Counted from the stretch's first letter, positions 42,477-51,985 are shown. The stretch is DNA of 64,000 nucleotides from Coriobacteriia bacterium (GCA_030651765.1 JAUSBY010000003.1:186001-250000); one strand, 5' to 3'. Translations and numbers: made by a program. The notes: generated from the letters alone by a model not told the origin.

Positions 42477-43487
42477 ATGCGCGAGGCGCTGCTGTGGGAG
42501 CGCGAGGCCGGGCGGATCCACTGTCTGCTCTGTCCCCATGACTGCCGGATAGCCGAGGGCGCCCGGGGCATCTGCGGCGTCAGGGAGCACCGCGACGGCG
42601 CGCTGTGGGCGCTCACGTACGGGATGGTCTCCTCGGTGGCGGTCGACCCGATCGAGAAGAAGCCGGTGTTCCACTACCGCCCGGGCACGACCGCGCTCTC
42701 GCTCGGCAGCGTGGGTTGCTCGATGAGGTGTGGCCACTGCCAGAACTGGCAGATCAGCCGGGCGCGTCCGGGCGGCGATCAGCCGCTTCAGTATCTCGGT
42801 CCGGAGGAGGTCGTCCCGCTCGCCCGGGAACACGGCTGCGAGGGCGTCGCCTTCACCTACAACGAGCCGGTCATCTGGGCCGAGTACGTCCTGGACGTGG
42901 CGCGCGCGTGCCGGGAGGCCGGCATCTACACGGTGATGGTCACCAACGGCTACATCACCGAAGCCGGACTCGATCTTCTCGGGCCGTACATCGATGTGTG
43001 GAGGGTCGACATCAAGGCCTTCGATGACGAAACGTATCGCGAGTTCTGTCACGCGCGCTCGGTGCGCCCCGTGCTCGCCGCAGCCGAACGCGCGCACACG
43101 GTCTGGAACATGCACGTTGAGGTCGTGACCAACGTGGTGCCCACCGTCAACGATACCGGGGAGACGCTCGGTGCGATCGCGACATGGATCGCCGGGAGCC
43201 TCGGCCCGGACACGCCGTGGCACGTGACGCGTTTCTTCCCCTACCTCGACCTCGCGCACCTTCCGCCGACGCCGATCGAGACGCTCGAGAACGCTCGCCG
43301 GATCGGTACGGAGGCCGGGCTGCACTTCGTGTTCGCAGGCAACGTCAGGATGCCGGGCGCCGAGGACACCGTGTGTCCCTCGTGCGGTGCCGTTGCGATC
43401 GGGCGCGACGGCTACAGCGTGACGAGACGCCAGACGCGCGCCGGGGCCTGCGCGGCGTGCGGCACACCGCTCGGCATCGTCGACTAG
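42477..43487 (+). CDS. amrS: AmmeMemoRadiSam-system radical SAM enzyme AmrS
   Basis: A 336-residue radical SAM protein. The cluster motif is CSMRCGHCQN, the PFL-activase-like CxxxCxxC form. A N-terminal Cys block (HCLLCPHDC, GICGVRE) and a C-terminal zinc-ribbon pair (CPSCGA, CAACGT) are both typical of AmrS. The AmrS protein works with AmrA and AmrB/Memo in an unsettled radical pathway; neither partner lies in this window. TAGGAGGGG precedes the ATG. The gene follows the fusion protein by 9 nt. Confidence 0.9.
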   Translation: MREALLWEREAGRIHCLLCPHDCRIAEGARGICGVREHRDGALWALTYGMVSSVAVDPIEKKPVFHYRPGTTALSLGSVGCSMRCGHCQNWQISRARPGGDQPLQYLGPEEVVPLAREHGCEGVAFTYNEPVIWAEYVLDVARACREAGIYTVMVTNGYITEAGLDLLGPYIDVWRVDIKAFDDETYREFCHARSVRPVLAAAERAHTVWNMHVEVVTNVVPTVNDTGETLGAIATWIAGSLGPDTPWHVTRFFPYLDLAHLPPTPIETLENARRIGTEAGLHFVFAGNVRMPGAEDTVCPSCGAVAIGRDGYSVTRRQTRAGACAACGTPLGIVD

Positions 43488-43610
43488 CGGGAGCCTCCCC
43501 AAGTCGCGCAGGCGTCTGGCGTGGAGGTGTGGGCGCCGCCGAAACGCTATAGTGAACTCTGTCGCTATCAGGCGGCCGTTGGCCGCCCGTGTACTCAAGA
43601 AGGGACGTCC

Positions 43611-44855
43611 GTGTACCCGACCGTCATCATCCCCACGTTCTGGACACGCCGCCGCACGCGTGGCGGAGAGCGCGGAGGCATCAACTACGACCACCCGACG
43701 CCGATCGACCAGGACGGGACACTGCCCGACTGCCTGCGCTCGCTCGAGACGGTCCAGGGCCTCGGGAAGGTCATGCTCATCGTCGCGACGACAGACGAGT
43801 CCATCGAACACACGGCCGAGGACCGGGTCCGCGGGATTCTCGCCGACTTCCCGGGCATCGATTCGCTCATCGTCGGTTCGGCCGAGATGGGGTCGCTGCG
43901 CCGCCGCATGGAGCAACTCGAGTTCGCCGACGCGCTCGGCGGTGTCGGGTTGTCCGGCTACGGGGGCGTACGCAACGTCGGCCTCATCCTTGCGGCGGTG
44001 CTCGGTAGCGACTCGGTGGTCTTCGTGGACGATGATCAGATCGTCACAGATCCCGAGTTCCTCGCGCGAGGCGCCGAGGGGCTCGGCGAGACCGGCGGTC
44101 CGGGTGGCCTGCCCGTGCTTGCGAAGACCGGCTACTACGTGGACGATGCAGGCTCGTTCAAGGCGGCCGACCCGCGCGCATGGTACGACATGTTCTGGCG
44201 GCAGCTCGAGTTCTACAACAAGGCCGTGTCGGCCGTCGCCACGCCGCCGAGGCTCAAATCGAGCACGCTTGCGTTTGGCGGGTGCATGGCTCTGCACCGG
44301 GATATGTACTGCAACGTGCCGTTCGATCCGTGGTCGGTCCGTGGCGAGGACATCGACTACGTGATCAACGCACGCATGCACGGTGGTGATGTCTTCATGG
44401 ACACCGAGTGGTCTCTCGTCCATCGGCCACCCGCGCCGCCGAGTGCGGCCGTGCTGTTCCGCAACGACGTCTTCCGGTTCGTGTACACGCATCGGAAGCT
44501 CGAGTTCTCCAAGTCGCAGGTCGACTTGCGGCAGGTCACCGCCGAGTCGCTCATGCCGTACCCGGGGCATCTCGTGGACTCGTCGATCAACTGGCGCGCG
44601 CGGACCACGGCGCTGCTCAGGGCGATCGCCGGCCCCGAGCGCTCCGCATACCTCGAAGTCGCGCGCAAGGCCGTTCCGCAAGCGCAGCAGTACGCCCGCG
44701 AGAACTGCGAGCGGTACTTCGCGTTCCAGCGGCGCTGGCCGATGCTCATGGACCGGCTGTGGGAGGACATCGCTCTCAAGTCGCTGTTCACCGGTGAGCG
44801 CCACGTCGACCGCGGCGCGATAACGGGCCGCTTCCCGATAATCGGGGCCGACTGA
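43611..44855 (+). CDS. Glycosyltransferase-like protein (GT-A fold), unknown acceptor
   Basis: A 414-residue protein. The N-terminal start YPTVIIPTFW and the metal-binding acidic triad VVFVDDDQIVTD near residue 140 resemble GT2-type nucleotide-sugar transferases, and RGEDIDYVINARM resembles the later acceptor/ED motif. The C-terminal 120 residues are helical and not recognised. The start GTG at 43611 has GAAGGGAC before it; the frame is open further upstream without support. No transmembrane helices are seen, so it may be cytoplasmic. The substrate is unknown. Confidence 0.65.
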   Translation: MYPTVIIPTFWTRRRTRGGERGGINYDHPTPIDQDGTLPDCLRSLETVQGLGKVMLIVATTDESIEHTAEDRVRGILADFPGIDSLIVGSAEMGSLRRRMEQLEFADALGGVGLSGYGGVRNVGLILAAVLGSDSVVFVDDDQIVTDPEFLARGAEGLGETGGPGGLPVLAKTGYYVDDAGSFKAADPRAWYDMFWRQLEFYNKAVSAVATPPRLKSSTLAFGGCMALHRDMYCNVPFDPWSVRGEDIDYVINARMHGGDVFMDTEWSLVHRPPAPPSAAVLFRNDVFRFVYTHRKLEFSKSQVDLRQVTAESLMPYPGHLVDSSINWRARTTALLRAIAGPERSAYLEVARKAVPQAQQYARENCERYFAFQRRWPMLMDRLWEDIALKSLFTGERHVDRGAITGRFPIIGAD

Positions 44856-44860
44856 GTCCC

Positions 44861-45637
44861 GTGTGGGATCTCCTGCAAGCCGCCATGATCGGCCTGGTTG
44901 CGGGCTACCTCTCCGGACAGTTCGGTGTGGGCGGCGGTATCGTGACGACACCGGCCATTCGGCTGCTGCTGGACCGCCCCGAGCTCGTCGCGGTGGGGAC
45001 GCCGCTCCCGGTCATCATTCCGACAGCGGTGGCAGGTGCGATCGCGTATGCGCGACGCGGCCTGATCGACCTGCGTGTCGGTGTCTCCGTAGGCATCATC
45101 GGCGCCGGTTTCGCGGTGCTCGGCGCCTGGGCGACCCAGCTCGTCGGCGGGCGGGTCGTATTGCTCGTCACGGCAGGACTCATCGCGTGGATGGCGGTCG
45201 ACATGGCACTGCTCGCGCTCACATCGACCGCCTCGGCCGACGCACGGAAGGCGCGCGCCGCGAGGAGCGCGTCACCCCTCAAAGTCGCACTGCTCGGGGT
45301 GGGCGCCGGTCTGTACTCCGGATTCCTCGGTCTCGGCGGAGGGTTCGTCGTCGTCCCTGTGCTCGTCCGGCACTTCGGCTTCGACATGAAGCGCGCTATC
45401 GGCACGAGCCTGGTGGTCGTGAGCATCCTGGCGGTGCCGGGTTCGATCACGCACTACCTCCTCGGCAACGTCGAAGTCGGGCTGGCCCTCGGACTCGCCC
45501 TCGGTGTGGTGCCCGGAGCGCTCCTCGGCTCGCACGTCACCGTTCGGGCTCAGGAGAAGAGCGTGCGGCTGGCTTTCGCGGGGTTCCTCGCCGCAGTCGG
45601 TGCGGTCCTAGCGCTCTCGGAGCTGGGGGTCTTCTGA
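44861..45637 (+). CDS. TSUP-family (TauE/SafE) permease
   Basis: A 258-residue membrane protein with about eight hydrophobic helices in two related halves. Each half has a TSUP signature: SGQFGVGGGIVTTPAI in the first and SGFLGLGGGFVVVPVLV in the second. Family members move sulfite, sulfoacetate or other organosulfur anions. The GTG lies 5 nt after the glycosyltransferase stop. The stop overlaps the acetyltransferase by one base. Confidence 0.9.
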   Translation: MWDLLQAAMIGLVAGYLSGQFGVGGGIVTTPAIRLLLDRPELVAVGTPLPVIIPTAVAGAIAYARRGLIDLRVGVSVGIIGAGFAVLGAWATQLVGGRVVLLVTAGLIAWMAVDMALLALTSTASADARKARAARSASPLKVALLGVGAGLYSGFLGLGGGFVVVPVLVRHFGFDMKRAIGTSLVVVSILAVPGSITHYLLGNVEVGLALGLALGVVPGALLGSHVTVRAQEKSVRLAFAGFLAAVGAVLALSELGVF

Positions 45638-46458
45638 TGCCCCGCCGGGTGTTTGCTCCCGTTTCGTCCCGGGAGTTCGAACGCATCACGGCCACGCTGG
45701 TCGGCGGGCGCGTCTTCGCCGATGCCGATGAGGCCCGGGCGGTACACGAGGCGACGCCATGGCGCATCCAGACCACGCGGGGTGGCGACATCGCGGTGCT
45801 CGACCGGTGGCGCGATCATCTCGACATGCTCGCTGTCGAGGCGCTGTGGTGTGCCGAGCGGGGGATCCCGGGCGCCATGCGGCAGCTTCGCCAGGCGGCG
45901 CTCTCGCTCGGCTATCGTGACCTGCTCGGCCCGCCCGCGCCCCTGACGCAGGTCTACGCATACGAGGCCGCAGGCATGCACGTCCGGGAGACGGCATCGG
46001 TGTGGACGTCACGCGTGGTGCCGGATGTGCCGATCGAGGTCATCTCGCCCGCGGGAGTGGTGTTCCGCGAGGGTGACGCACGGGATCTCGCGACCGTGCT
46101 GGCGGTGGATGCCCGCTGCTTCGATGATTTCTGGCGCTACGACCCGCGTCATCTCCGGCGTCTGATCGCGCTTCAGCGGCTCGTCATCGCCGAGGGGGGC
46201 GGAGAGGCAATCGGCTATACTCTGAGCACCACGGACCACGGCGTTGCTACGCTCGGACGTCTGGGTGTCGTGCCCGAGTGGCGGCGCCGGGGCGTGGGCA
46301 GGATGCTCGCCACCGAGGTGATGCGCTGGGCGGGTGGGGAGAGCACAGCCAGGCTCAGCCTCTGCACCCAGTCCGACAACGCTGCGGCGCGCGGACTGTA
46401 TCGGACCCTCGGGTTCCGGGAGGCACCCGACAGGTTCGCGTTCCTGCAGTTCGAGTAG
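45637..46458 (+). CDS. GNAT-family N-acetyltransferase
   Basis: A 273-residue protein. The C-terminal 150 residues form a GNAT fold with the acetyl-CoA motif LGVVPEWRRRGVGRMLATEVMRWA and the closing NAAARGLYRTLGFRE. The N-terminal 120 residues are a less conserved region that may be a degenerate first GNAT lobe. The ATG overlaps the permease stop by one base (TGATG). A RimI-like target (protein N-terminus) or a small amine is possible; it is not decided by sequence. Confidence 0.85.
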   Translation: MPRRVFAPVSSREFERITATLVGGRVFADADEARAVHEATPWRIQTTRGGDIAVLDRWRDHLDMLAVEALWCAERGIPGAMRQLRQAALSLGYRDLLGPPAPLTQVYAYEAAGMHVRETASVWTSRVVPDVPIEVISPAGVVFREGDARDLATVLAVDARCFDDFWRYDPRHLRRLIALQRLVIAEGGGEAIGYTLSTTDHGVATLGRLGVVPEWRRRGVGRMLATEVMRWAGGESTARLSLCTQSDNAAARGLYRTLGFREAPDRFAFLQFE

Positions 46459-46476
46459 GCAGTGAGGGAGGCAGGC

Positions 46477-47799
46477 GTGTCGAGCGTTCGCTCGTGGGTC
46501 GTCGATGCGACGCTGGTGACCGTGACGTTCATCATCGCGGTCGTCGCCGGCGCCGGTCTCGTGGGCATGGTCCCCCGCCCGGTCTTCATCGCTGCCACCG
46601 TCGGTCTCGTGCTGATCGCGATCGGCACCGTTGCGGCGCGGCTGCTCACCCGGCCCGATCACATGAAGGCCATGCACTCGCATCACGTGCTCAAGATCGC
46701 CGACCGGTCGCTCGCATACCTGAGGCAGGGTCTTGACGCCGAGACGGCGCAGGAGGTGTGCAGGCTTGCCCTCGACGAGAGTGAGGCGGCCGCTGTTGCG
46801 ATAACCGACACCGAGCGAGTTCTCGGCTTCGCAGGTATCGGCGAAGACCATCACGAGGTCGGCGGCCCGATCCTGACGAGGGCGACGCGGGAGTCCATCG
46901 AGACGAACGAACACCGTATCCTCGGGTCCCGTGATGAGATCGGATGTCCGAAGCGGGAGTGCCTGCTGCGCGCCGCGATCGTTGTGCCGCTGGAGTCCCG
47001 CGGCGAGGCGGTCGGCACCCTCAAGTTCTACTACACGACCCCTCGGCTCCTGAACGAGACGCAGGTCACGATGGTAGAGGGGCTTGCGAAGTTGCTGTCG
47101 ACCCAGCTTGAGCTCTCGGAGTTGGAGCGCCAGACCGAGCTTGCCTGCCGGATGGAACTCAAGGCGCTCCAGGCGCAGATCAACCCCCACTTCCTCTTCA
47201 ACACCATCAACACCATCGCGATGCTCATCCGCACCGACCCCGCCACCGCCCGCGATCTGCTGCGCGAGTTCGCGTTCTTCTACCGCCGCATGCTCGAGGA
47301 CAACGAAGGCCTCGTGCCGCTTCGCCAGGAACTCGAGTACGCGCTCACGTACCTGCGGTTCGAGCAGGCGAGGTTCGGTGACCGCCTCCGTGTGGAGGAC
47401 CGCTTCTCGGCCGATGTCCTCGACACTCCCGTACCCGCCTTCATCTTGCAGCCGCTCGTGGAGAACTGCGTCCAGCACGGGACGCGGGCCGAGGGTCCGC
47501 TCACGGTCTGCATGACCGGCGAGCGCTCGGGACGCGTGGTGACGGTCACAATCGCCGATGACGGACTCGGCGTCGCGCCGGCCGATCTGCCCCGCGTTCT
47601 CGAGGCCGGCTTCGGCAGGGGGCTAGGCATCGCGCTCAAGAACGTGGACGATAGGCTCAAAGGACACTTCGGCGCCGGGAGCGGACTTGCGATTGCGAGC
47701 GAGCCGGGGATCGGCACCACGGTCACGATGACGATCGTCGAGGGGACTTCGACAGATACGGACGATGAAGACGATGCTCAAGGCACTCCTGGTCGATGA
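46477..47799 (+). CDS. LytS-type sensor histidine kinase
   Basis: A 440-residue kinase. Two N-terminal helices (about 8-58), then a GAF-like domain (about 75-205) with a CPKREC pair, then the His_kinase domain with His238 in QINPHFLFNTINTIAML and a HATPase region ending GRGLGIALKNVDDRL. LytS kinases usually carry five helices; this one has two. The GTG at 46477 is chosen because AGGGAGGC precedes it. The end overlaps the response regulator by 35 nt. Confidence 0.9.
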   Translation: MSSVRSWVVDATLVTVTFIIAVVAGAGLVGMVPRPVFIAATVGLVLIAIGTVAARLLTRPDHMKAMHSHHVLKIADRSLAYLRQGLDAETAQEVCRLALDESEAAAVAITDTERVLGFAGIGEDHHEVGGPILTRATRESIETNEHRILGSRDEIGCPKRECLLRAAIVVPLESRGEAVGTLKFYYTTPRLLNETQVTMVEGLAKLLSTQLELSELERQTELACRMELKALQAQINPHFLFNTINTIAMLIRTDPATARDLLREFAFFYRRMLEDNEGLVPLRQELEYALTYLRFEQARFGDRLRVEDRFSADVLDTPVPAFILQPLVENCVQHGTRAEGPLTVCMTGERSGRVVTVTIADDGLGVAPADLPRVLEAGFGRGLGIALKNVDDRLKGHFGAGSGLAIASEPGIGTTVTMTIVEGTSTDTDDEDDAQGTPGR

Positions 47800-48481
47800 C
47801 GAGGTTCCCGCGCGGTCCGAGCTGAGGTTCCTGCTCGGCGAAGCGGGAGGCGTCGAGGTGGTAGGCGAGGCGGGTAGCGCCAACGAGGCGCTGCAGCTCA
47901 TCCGTGCGATCGCCTATGACGTCGTGTTCCTCGACGTCAATATGCCGGGCCTGTCGGGCATCGAGCTTGCCGAGACGCTGACCGCTCTCGACCATCCGCC
48001 TGCGATCGTGTTCGTCACCGCGCACAGCGAACACGCGGTGGATGCGTTCGAGGTCGCGGCCGCCGACTACCTGGTCAAGCCGGTGGATACCCGCAGGCTC
48101 CGCATGGCGATAGACCGCATCGCGCCTGCGTCACAGGCGCCGACACGCATCGAGCGGATCCCCGTGGAGAAGGCGGGGAAGAAGCTCCTCCTCCAGGTGG
48201 TTGACATCTTCCACATCATGGCCAAGGACGACTACAGCTACATCTTCACCGACGGAGAGCGCTATCTCTCAACGCTCTCGCTCGCCGACCTCGAGAACAA
48301 GCTCTCCTCCCAGGGCTTCTTCCGCGTTCACCGGCGTTACCTCGTCAATCTTGCGCAAGTACGGGAGGTCGCGCCGATGTACGGCGGGACGATGGAGCTC
48401 ACACTCAAGGACTCCGCGTCGACGCAGGTGCCGGTGTCCCGGCGCCGCGCCCCCGCGCTGAAGCGGGCACTGGGGCTGTAA
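47765..48481 (+). CDS. LytTR-family response regulator
   Basis: A 238-residue regulator: receiver domain with Asp57 in VVFLDVNMPG and Lys in LVKPV, and a C-terminal LytTR DNA-binding domain (about 125-235) with HIMAKDDYSYIFT, FFRVHRRYLVNL and VPVSRRRA. The start overlaps the kinase by 35 nt, so the pair is coupled; an ATG at 47774 is a second choice. The target is unknown. Confidence 0.93.
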   Translation: MKTMLKALLVDDEVPARSELRFLLGEAGGVEVVGEAGSANEALQLIRAIAYDVVFLDVNMPGLSGIELAETLTALDHPPAIVFVTAHSEHAVDAFEVAAADYLVKPVDTRRLRMAIDRIAPASQAPTRIERIPVEKAGKKLLLQVVDIFHIMAKDDYSYIFTDGERYLSTLSLADLENKLSSQGFFRVHRRYLVNLAQVREVAPMYGGTMELTLKDSASTQVPVSRRRAPALKRALGL

Positions 48482-48485
48482 AGGA

Positions 48486-48941
48486 ATGCTCGTTGGCGTC
48501 ATATCCGATACGCACGGCACCCTTCCCGACGCGGTCACCCAGGCCTTCCGGGGTGTCGAGCAGATCGTGCACGCCGGTGACGTCGGCTCGCAGCAGGTCC
48601 TCGACGAACTCGAGGCCATCGCGCCGGTTGTGGCCGTGCGCGGCAACATGGACGCTGGGGAACTTGAGTGGCGGCTACCCGAGGTCGCGGTTCTCCGCTG
48701 TGGCCCCTATCGGCTTGTGGTCGGCCATATCGTCGAACACCTCAGGCGTAGCGAGGTCGTGTCCAGGGCCGACATCGTCGTGAGCGGACACACCCACCGC
48801 GCTGACGTCACGCGCTCGGCCGGCGTGGTGTTCGTCAACCCCGGCAGCGCCGGGCATGGAGGTCGTGACGGGCGCGGCCGTACCGTCGCCGTTCTCGATT
48901 GCGCCGCTGACCCCCCAGCTGTGAGCATCATCGAGCTCTGA
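48486..48941 (+). CDS. YfcE/MJ0936-type metallophosphoesterase
   Basis: A 151-residue metal-dependent phosphodiesterase. Motifs visible are VISDTHGTLP, HAGDVGS, VRGNMD, VVGHIVE and SGHTHRAD, with NPGSAGHGGR near the end. The family hydrolyses phosphodiester model substrates; the natural substrate is unknown. It lies 4 nt after the LytTR gene. The 228-nt gap that follows, up to the universal stress gene, shows no convincing feature beyond a weak 6-bp hairpin (48940-48945 with 48954-48959). Confidence 0.93.
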   Translation: MLVGVISDTHGTLPDAVTQAFRGVEQIVHAGDVGSQQVLDELEAIAPVVAVRGNMDAGELEWRLPEVAVLRCGPYRLVVGHIVEHLRRSEVVSRADIVVSGHTHRADVTRSAGVVFVNPGSAGHGGRDGRGRTVAVLDCAADPPAVSIIEL

Positions 48942-49169
48942 GGGCCGTCTTCAGCCCTCGTGGACGCCGGTGAGCGGCCGCCGTGCGCCGTGAGCGGTCG
49001 TACGTGACCCGGATGCCCGGCACCCGCGCCGCTCGCCGCCGCGATGGCCCCTTCCGCCGACGCCCCGCCGCCGCATGCGGCAGCTTCATCGCGCTCACCG
49101 TCATCGCGCCGTAGCCTGTGTCTGCGGGCGCAGAAGACGCCCGGTCACGTTGCTGGGGAGGTGGGACGC

Positions 49170-49664
49170 ATGAAGGTCTGCATCAAGGGCGCGGCAGAGG
49201 ACATCAGGCTCGGCGATATCGACGAGGTCTGCCACGAGATCGATCGCATCCTCGTACCGACCGACGGCTCCGAACCGTCGGTGGCGGCCACGGAGTACGC
49301 GGTCATCATGGCGCGCACGTTCGGCGCGACGGTCAAGGCCATCTATGTCGACACGGGACTCGAGGCACTCGAGCTGCCCGAAGAGGTGATGACCGAGGAG
49401 GTCTACGAGGGTGTCCACCCCTCGGTCAAGGGTCTCGTCATCGCACGGACGCTGTGCGAGCGCAACGGCGTCGAGTGCGAGGCGGAGATCGTCCAGGGCG
49501 GCGTCGCCAAACGGATCCTGGCCGTGGCCGAGGAGTGGAAAGCCGACATGATCGTCATCGGCGATACCGGCCGCACCGGCATCAAGCGGATCGCTCTTGG
49601 CAGTGTCGCCGAGACGGTCGTCAAGGGCTCACCCATCCCGACGATGGTTGTAAAAGCCGACTGA
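49170..49664 (+). CDS. Universal stress protein, UspA family
   Basis: A 164-residue single-domain protein. The N-terminal 27 residues (MKVCIKGAAEDIRL...) are an extra lead-in before the usual DRILVPTDGSEPS strand. The ATP-binding signature at the end is VIGDTGRTGIKRIALGSVAETVVKGSPIPTMVV. It is likely an ATP-binding stress protein, common next to acetate and sodium symporters. CTGGGGAGGTGGG precedes the ATG. Confidence 0.92.
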   Translation: MKVCIKGAAEDIRLGDIDEVCHEIDRILVPTDGSEPSVAATEYAVIMARTFGATVKAIYVDTGLEALELPEEVMTEEVYEGVHPSVKGLVIARTLCERNGVECEAEIVQGGVAKRILAVAEEWKADMIVIGDTGRTGIKRIALGSVAETVVKGSPIPTMVVKAD

Positions 49665-49708
49665 TCAGCCGATGATTCTCGGCTTTGACGCACGAAGGAG
49701 GTGCGCAC

Positions 49709-50059
49709 GTGGGAGACACGACGGATAGTGCCACGCAAGTCCAGCACGGCGATCACATCGACACGATCGAGAGCGTCGACCTGGTCTTCCGGGCACAGCG
49801 AAAGCTCAGTTTCACGTATGGTGCGGTGTTCTTCGCCGTGACCCTCGCCATCCCGGCCCTGTCGGTGTGGTGGAAGAGCTGGTACGCGGTTCCCATCTGG
49901 GGCGGCTTCACCGCCAACTACCTGTTCGTTTCACTTCTGTACTACGTGTTCCTGTGGACGATGGCCTGGGCGTACTCGAAGCAGGCCGACAAGCTCGACG
50001 ATCGACTGTCAACCATGGCCGATGAGATCACGGCCCGAACCACCGGAGAGGAGGCATAG
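49709..50059 (+). CDS. yjcH: DUF485/YjcH-like membrane protein, partner of ActP
   Basis: A 116-residue membrane protein with two hydrophobic helices (about 50-70 and 78-100). YjcH/DUF485 proteins are encoded just before the acetate permease ActP, as here, where 2 nt separate the genes. The GTG at 49709 follows a consensus AAGGAGGTG; the frame extends a little upstream. The exact role of YjcH proteins is not settled. Confidence 0.88.
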   Translation: MGDTTDSATQVQHGDHIDTIESVDLVFRAQRKLSFTYGAVFFAVTLAIPALSVWWKSWYAVPIWGGFTANYLFVSLLYYVFLWTMAWAYSKQADKLDDRLSTMADEITARTTGEEA

Positions 50060-50061
50060 GC

Positions 50062-51894
50062 ATGAACACCATAGCCATCATCCTGGTCATCGCGCTGACG
50101 ATCTTCACGATCGGACTCTCGGTCTTCTCGCGGCGCTTCACACGCACGACGGCCGACTTCTACCTGGCCGGACGCAAGGTCGGCTCGTTCGCGAACGCCT
50201 CGGCCATCTCCGGTGACTACCTGTCGGCCGCCTCGTTCCTCGGCGTGGCTGGCGCGGTCTACGCTTCCGGCCTCGACGGCGTGTGGTACGCAGCCGGATT
50301 CGCCGGCGGCTTCATGGTCGTCGTGCTGTTCATCGCGTCGGCGCTCCGGCGCTTCGGCGAGTACACGGTAGCCGACTTCGCCTTCGGCCGCTTCGGGTCG
50401 AATCGGATCCGGTTGCTCACGGTTGTCGCCGTCCTCATCACGTCGCTGTTCTATATGGCGCCGCAGATGTTCGGCGCAGGCACGACCTGGCAGGTGCTCG
50501 TCGGCCAGGGGATCTTCGGTTTGGACGCGTACACCTCAGGTGTCATCGTGGTCGCGGCCATCATCGCGTTCTACGTGTCTGTGGGTGGCATGAAGGGCAC
50601 CACCATGAACCAGATCTTCCAGTTCTGGTGGCTCGCGTTCGCGATGATCCTGGTCGTCGTCTTCGCCTTTGGCAGCGGGTTCAAATACCCGACGGCGCTT
50701 GCAGACGAGTCGGCCCAGCCGATCGTCAACACCAAGGCGTACACGGTCGCCGAGCTCACTGCGCCTGACGCGAACGGCGTCACGCCGTACGACAAGGCGG
50801 CCAAGATCATGACCGCTGAGGAGCTCGCGAAGGTCGACGAGTTCATCGCTGCGGGCTCGGACGGTAAGATCCCGGTGGCCTTCAACGCCGGCAACAAGCT
50901 CCACGAGCTTCGCGACATGCTGTTCCGCGAGCCCGGACATCGCTACAACACGTTCGATCAGTTCTCGATGGTGCTCGCGCTCGTGCTCGGCACCGCGGGC
51001 CTGCCGCACATCCTGAACAGGTACTACACGAACCCGTCAGGCAAGGCTGCGCGCCGGTCGACGTTCTGGGTGCTCGTCTTCATCGGGACGTTCTACATCC
51101 TGGCTCCGATCGCGGGCCTCGCCGGACTTGGGATCATCCGCGACTACCTTGCCGGGGGCGGCACGATCAACGCCGCCACGGTGCACGGTCTCCTGGTCAA
51201 GCCTGACCAGATCATGCCGACGCTCGGTGAGATCCTCGGCGGCCAGTGGCTGATGGGCATCGTCACCGCCGGTGCGTTCGCGGCCATGTTCTCCACCGTC
51301 GGCGGTCTGCTCATCGCAGCGGCCTCCGCCCTCGGCCACGACGTCTACGAGAAGTACATCAACAAGGGTGCGACGGAGGCCAAGCGCGTGGCGTTCGGCA
51401 AGGCATCCGTGCTCGTGTTCGCCGGCGTCGCGCTCCTGATAGGTCTGGCCATCCCCAAGTTCGGCCTTGACCAGGCGTATCCGGCGCTCATCGCGATGAT
51501 GGTGACCTGGGCGTTCTCCGTGGGCGCGAGTGCGTTCGTGCCGATGCTGCTCACCGGCATCTGGTGGAAAGGCACCACCGAGCGTGGCGCTACCGCCGGC
51601 ATCGCGGTTGGCTTGAGCAGCGCTATCCTGATCATCTTCCTGAACATCTTGCAGCAGCTCGGCCACGTTGGTAAGGAAGGCATCCTCGGCTTCTTCGGGG
51701 CGCTCACCTTCCCCGTGCTGTTCACCTTCCCGCTTGCGGTGCTCACCATCATCATCGTGAGCAAGATCGACGGACAGCTGCCCAAGAACGTGGACGCCAT
51801 CTGGATGCGCATCCACGGGACGGCAAGCGAGCGGCACGAGAAGCAGCACGGCCTGGACAAGGTCGGCTCGATGTTCAGTGGTGGCAAGAAGTAG
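50062..51894 (+). CDS. actP: Cation/acetate symporter ActP
   Basis: A 610-residue sodium:solute symporter with about 13 helices. The sodium/substrate region in helix 1 has DFYLAGRKVGSFANASAISGDYLSAASFLG; a typical mid-protein motif is GTAGLPHILNRYYT. An 80-residue hydrophilic insert (about 208-292) is typical for this actinobacterial ActP branch. It takes up acetate, perhaps also other short acids, fitting the ferredoxin-linked acetyl-CoA metabolism of the por and aor genes. It is probably expressed with yjcH. Confidence 0.9.
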   Translation: MNTIAIILVIALTIFTIGLSVFSRRFTRTTADFYLAGRKVGSFANASAISGDYLSAASFLGVAGAVYASGLDGVWYAAGFAGGFMVVVLFIASALRRFGEYTVADFAFGRFGSNRIRLLTVVAVLITSLFYMAPQMFGAGTTWQVLVGQGIFGLDAYTSGVIVVAAIIAFYVSVGGMKGTTMNQIFQFWWLAFAMILVVVFAFGSGFKYPTALADESAQPIVNTKAYTVAELTAPDANGVTPYDKAAKIMTAEELAKVDEFIAAGSDGKIPVAFNAGNKLHELRDMLFREPGHRYNTFDQFSMVLALVLGTAGLPHILNRYYTNPSGKAARRSTFWVLVFIGTFYILAPIAGLAGLGIIRDYLAGGGTINAATVHGLLVKPDQIMPTLGEILGGQWLMGIVTAGAFAAMFSTVGGLLIAAASALGHDVYEKYINKGATEAKRVAFGKASVLVFAGVALLIGLAIPKFGLDQAYPALIAMMVTWAFSVGASAFVPMLLTGIWWKGTTERGATAGIAVGLSSAILIIFLNILQQLGHVGKEGILGFFGALTFPVLFTFPLAVLTIIIVSKIDGQLPKNVDAIWMRIHGTASERHEKQHGLDKVGSMFSGGKK

Positions 51895-51940
51895 CGTTCC
51901 CTGTTTCGGCGCCCCACCCCCAGGGGGCCCGAGGCGCACA

Positions 51941-51976
51941 GATGCCGGTCCCGTCCGAAGCGACGGGGCCGGCATC
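51941..51976. terminator. Bidirectional terminator between actP and pgi
   Basis: A 15-bp stem (51941-51955 with 51962-51976, one G.U pair) with a 6-nt loop lies between the actP stop and the pgi stop. It is symmetric, so it can serve both convergent genes. Confidence 0.7.
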
Positions 51977-51985
51977 GGCCTGTCG

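Noticed and set aside
41946-44951. A 1001-codon open frame on the minus strand across the GGDEF, AmrS and glycosyltransferase genes
   Set aside because: It lies opposite several well-supported plus-strand genes, is Arg/His/Asp-rich without domains, and results from GC-skewed codon third positions.
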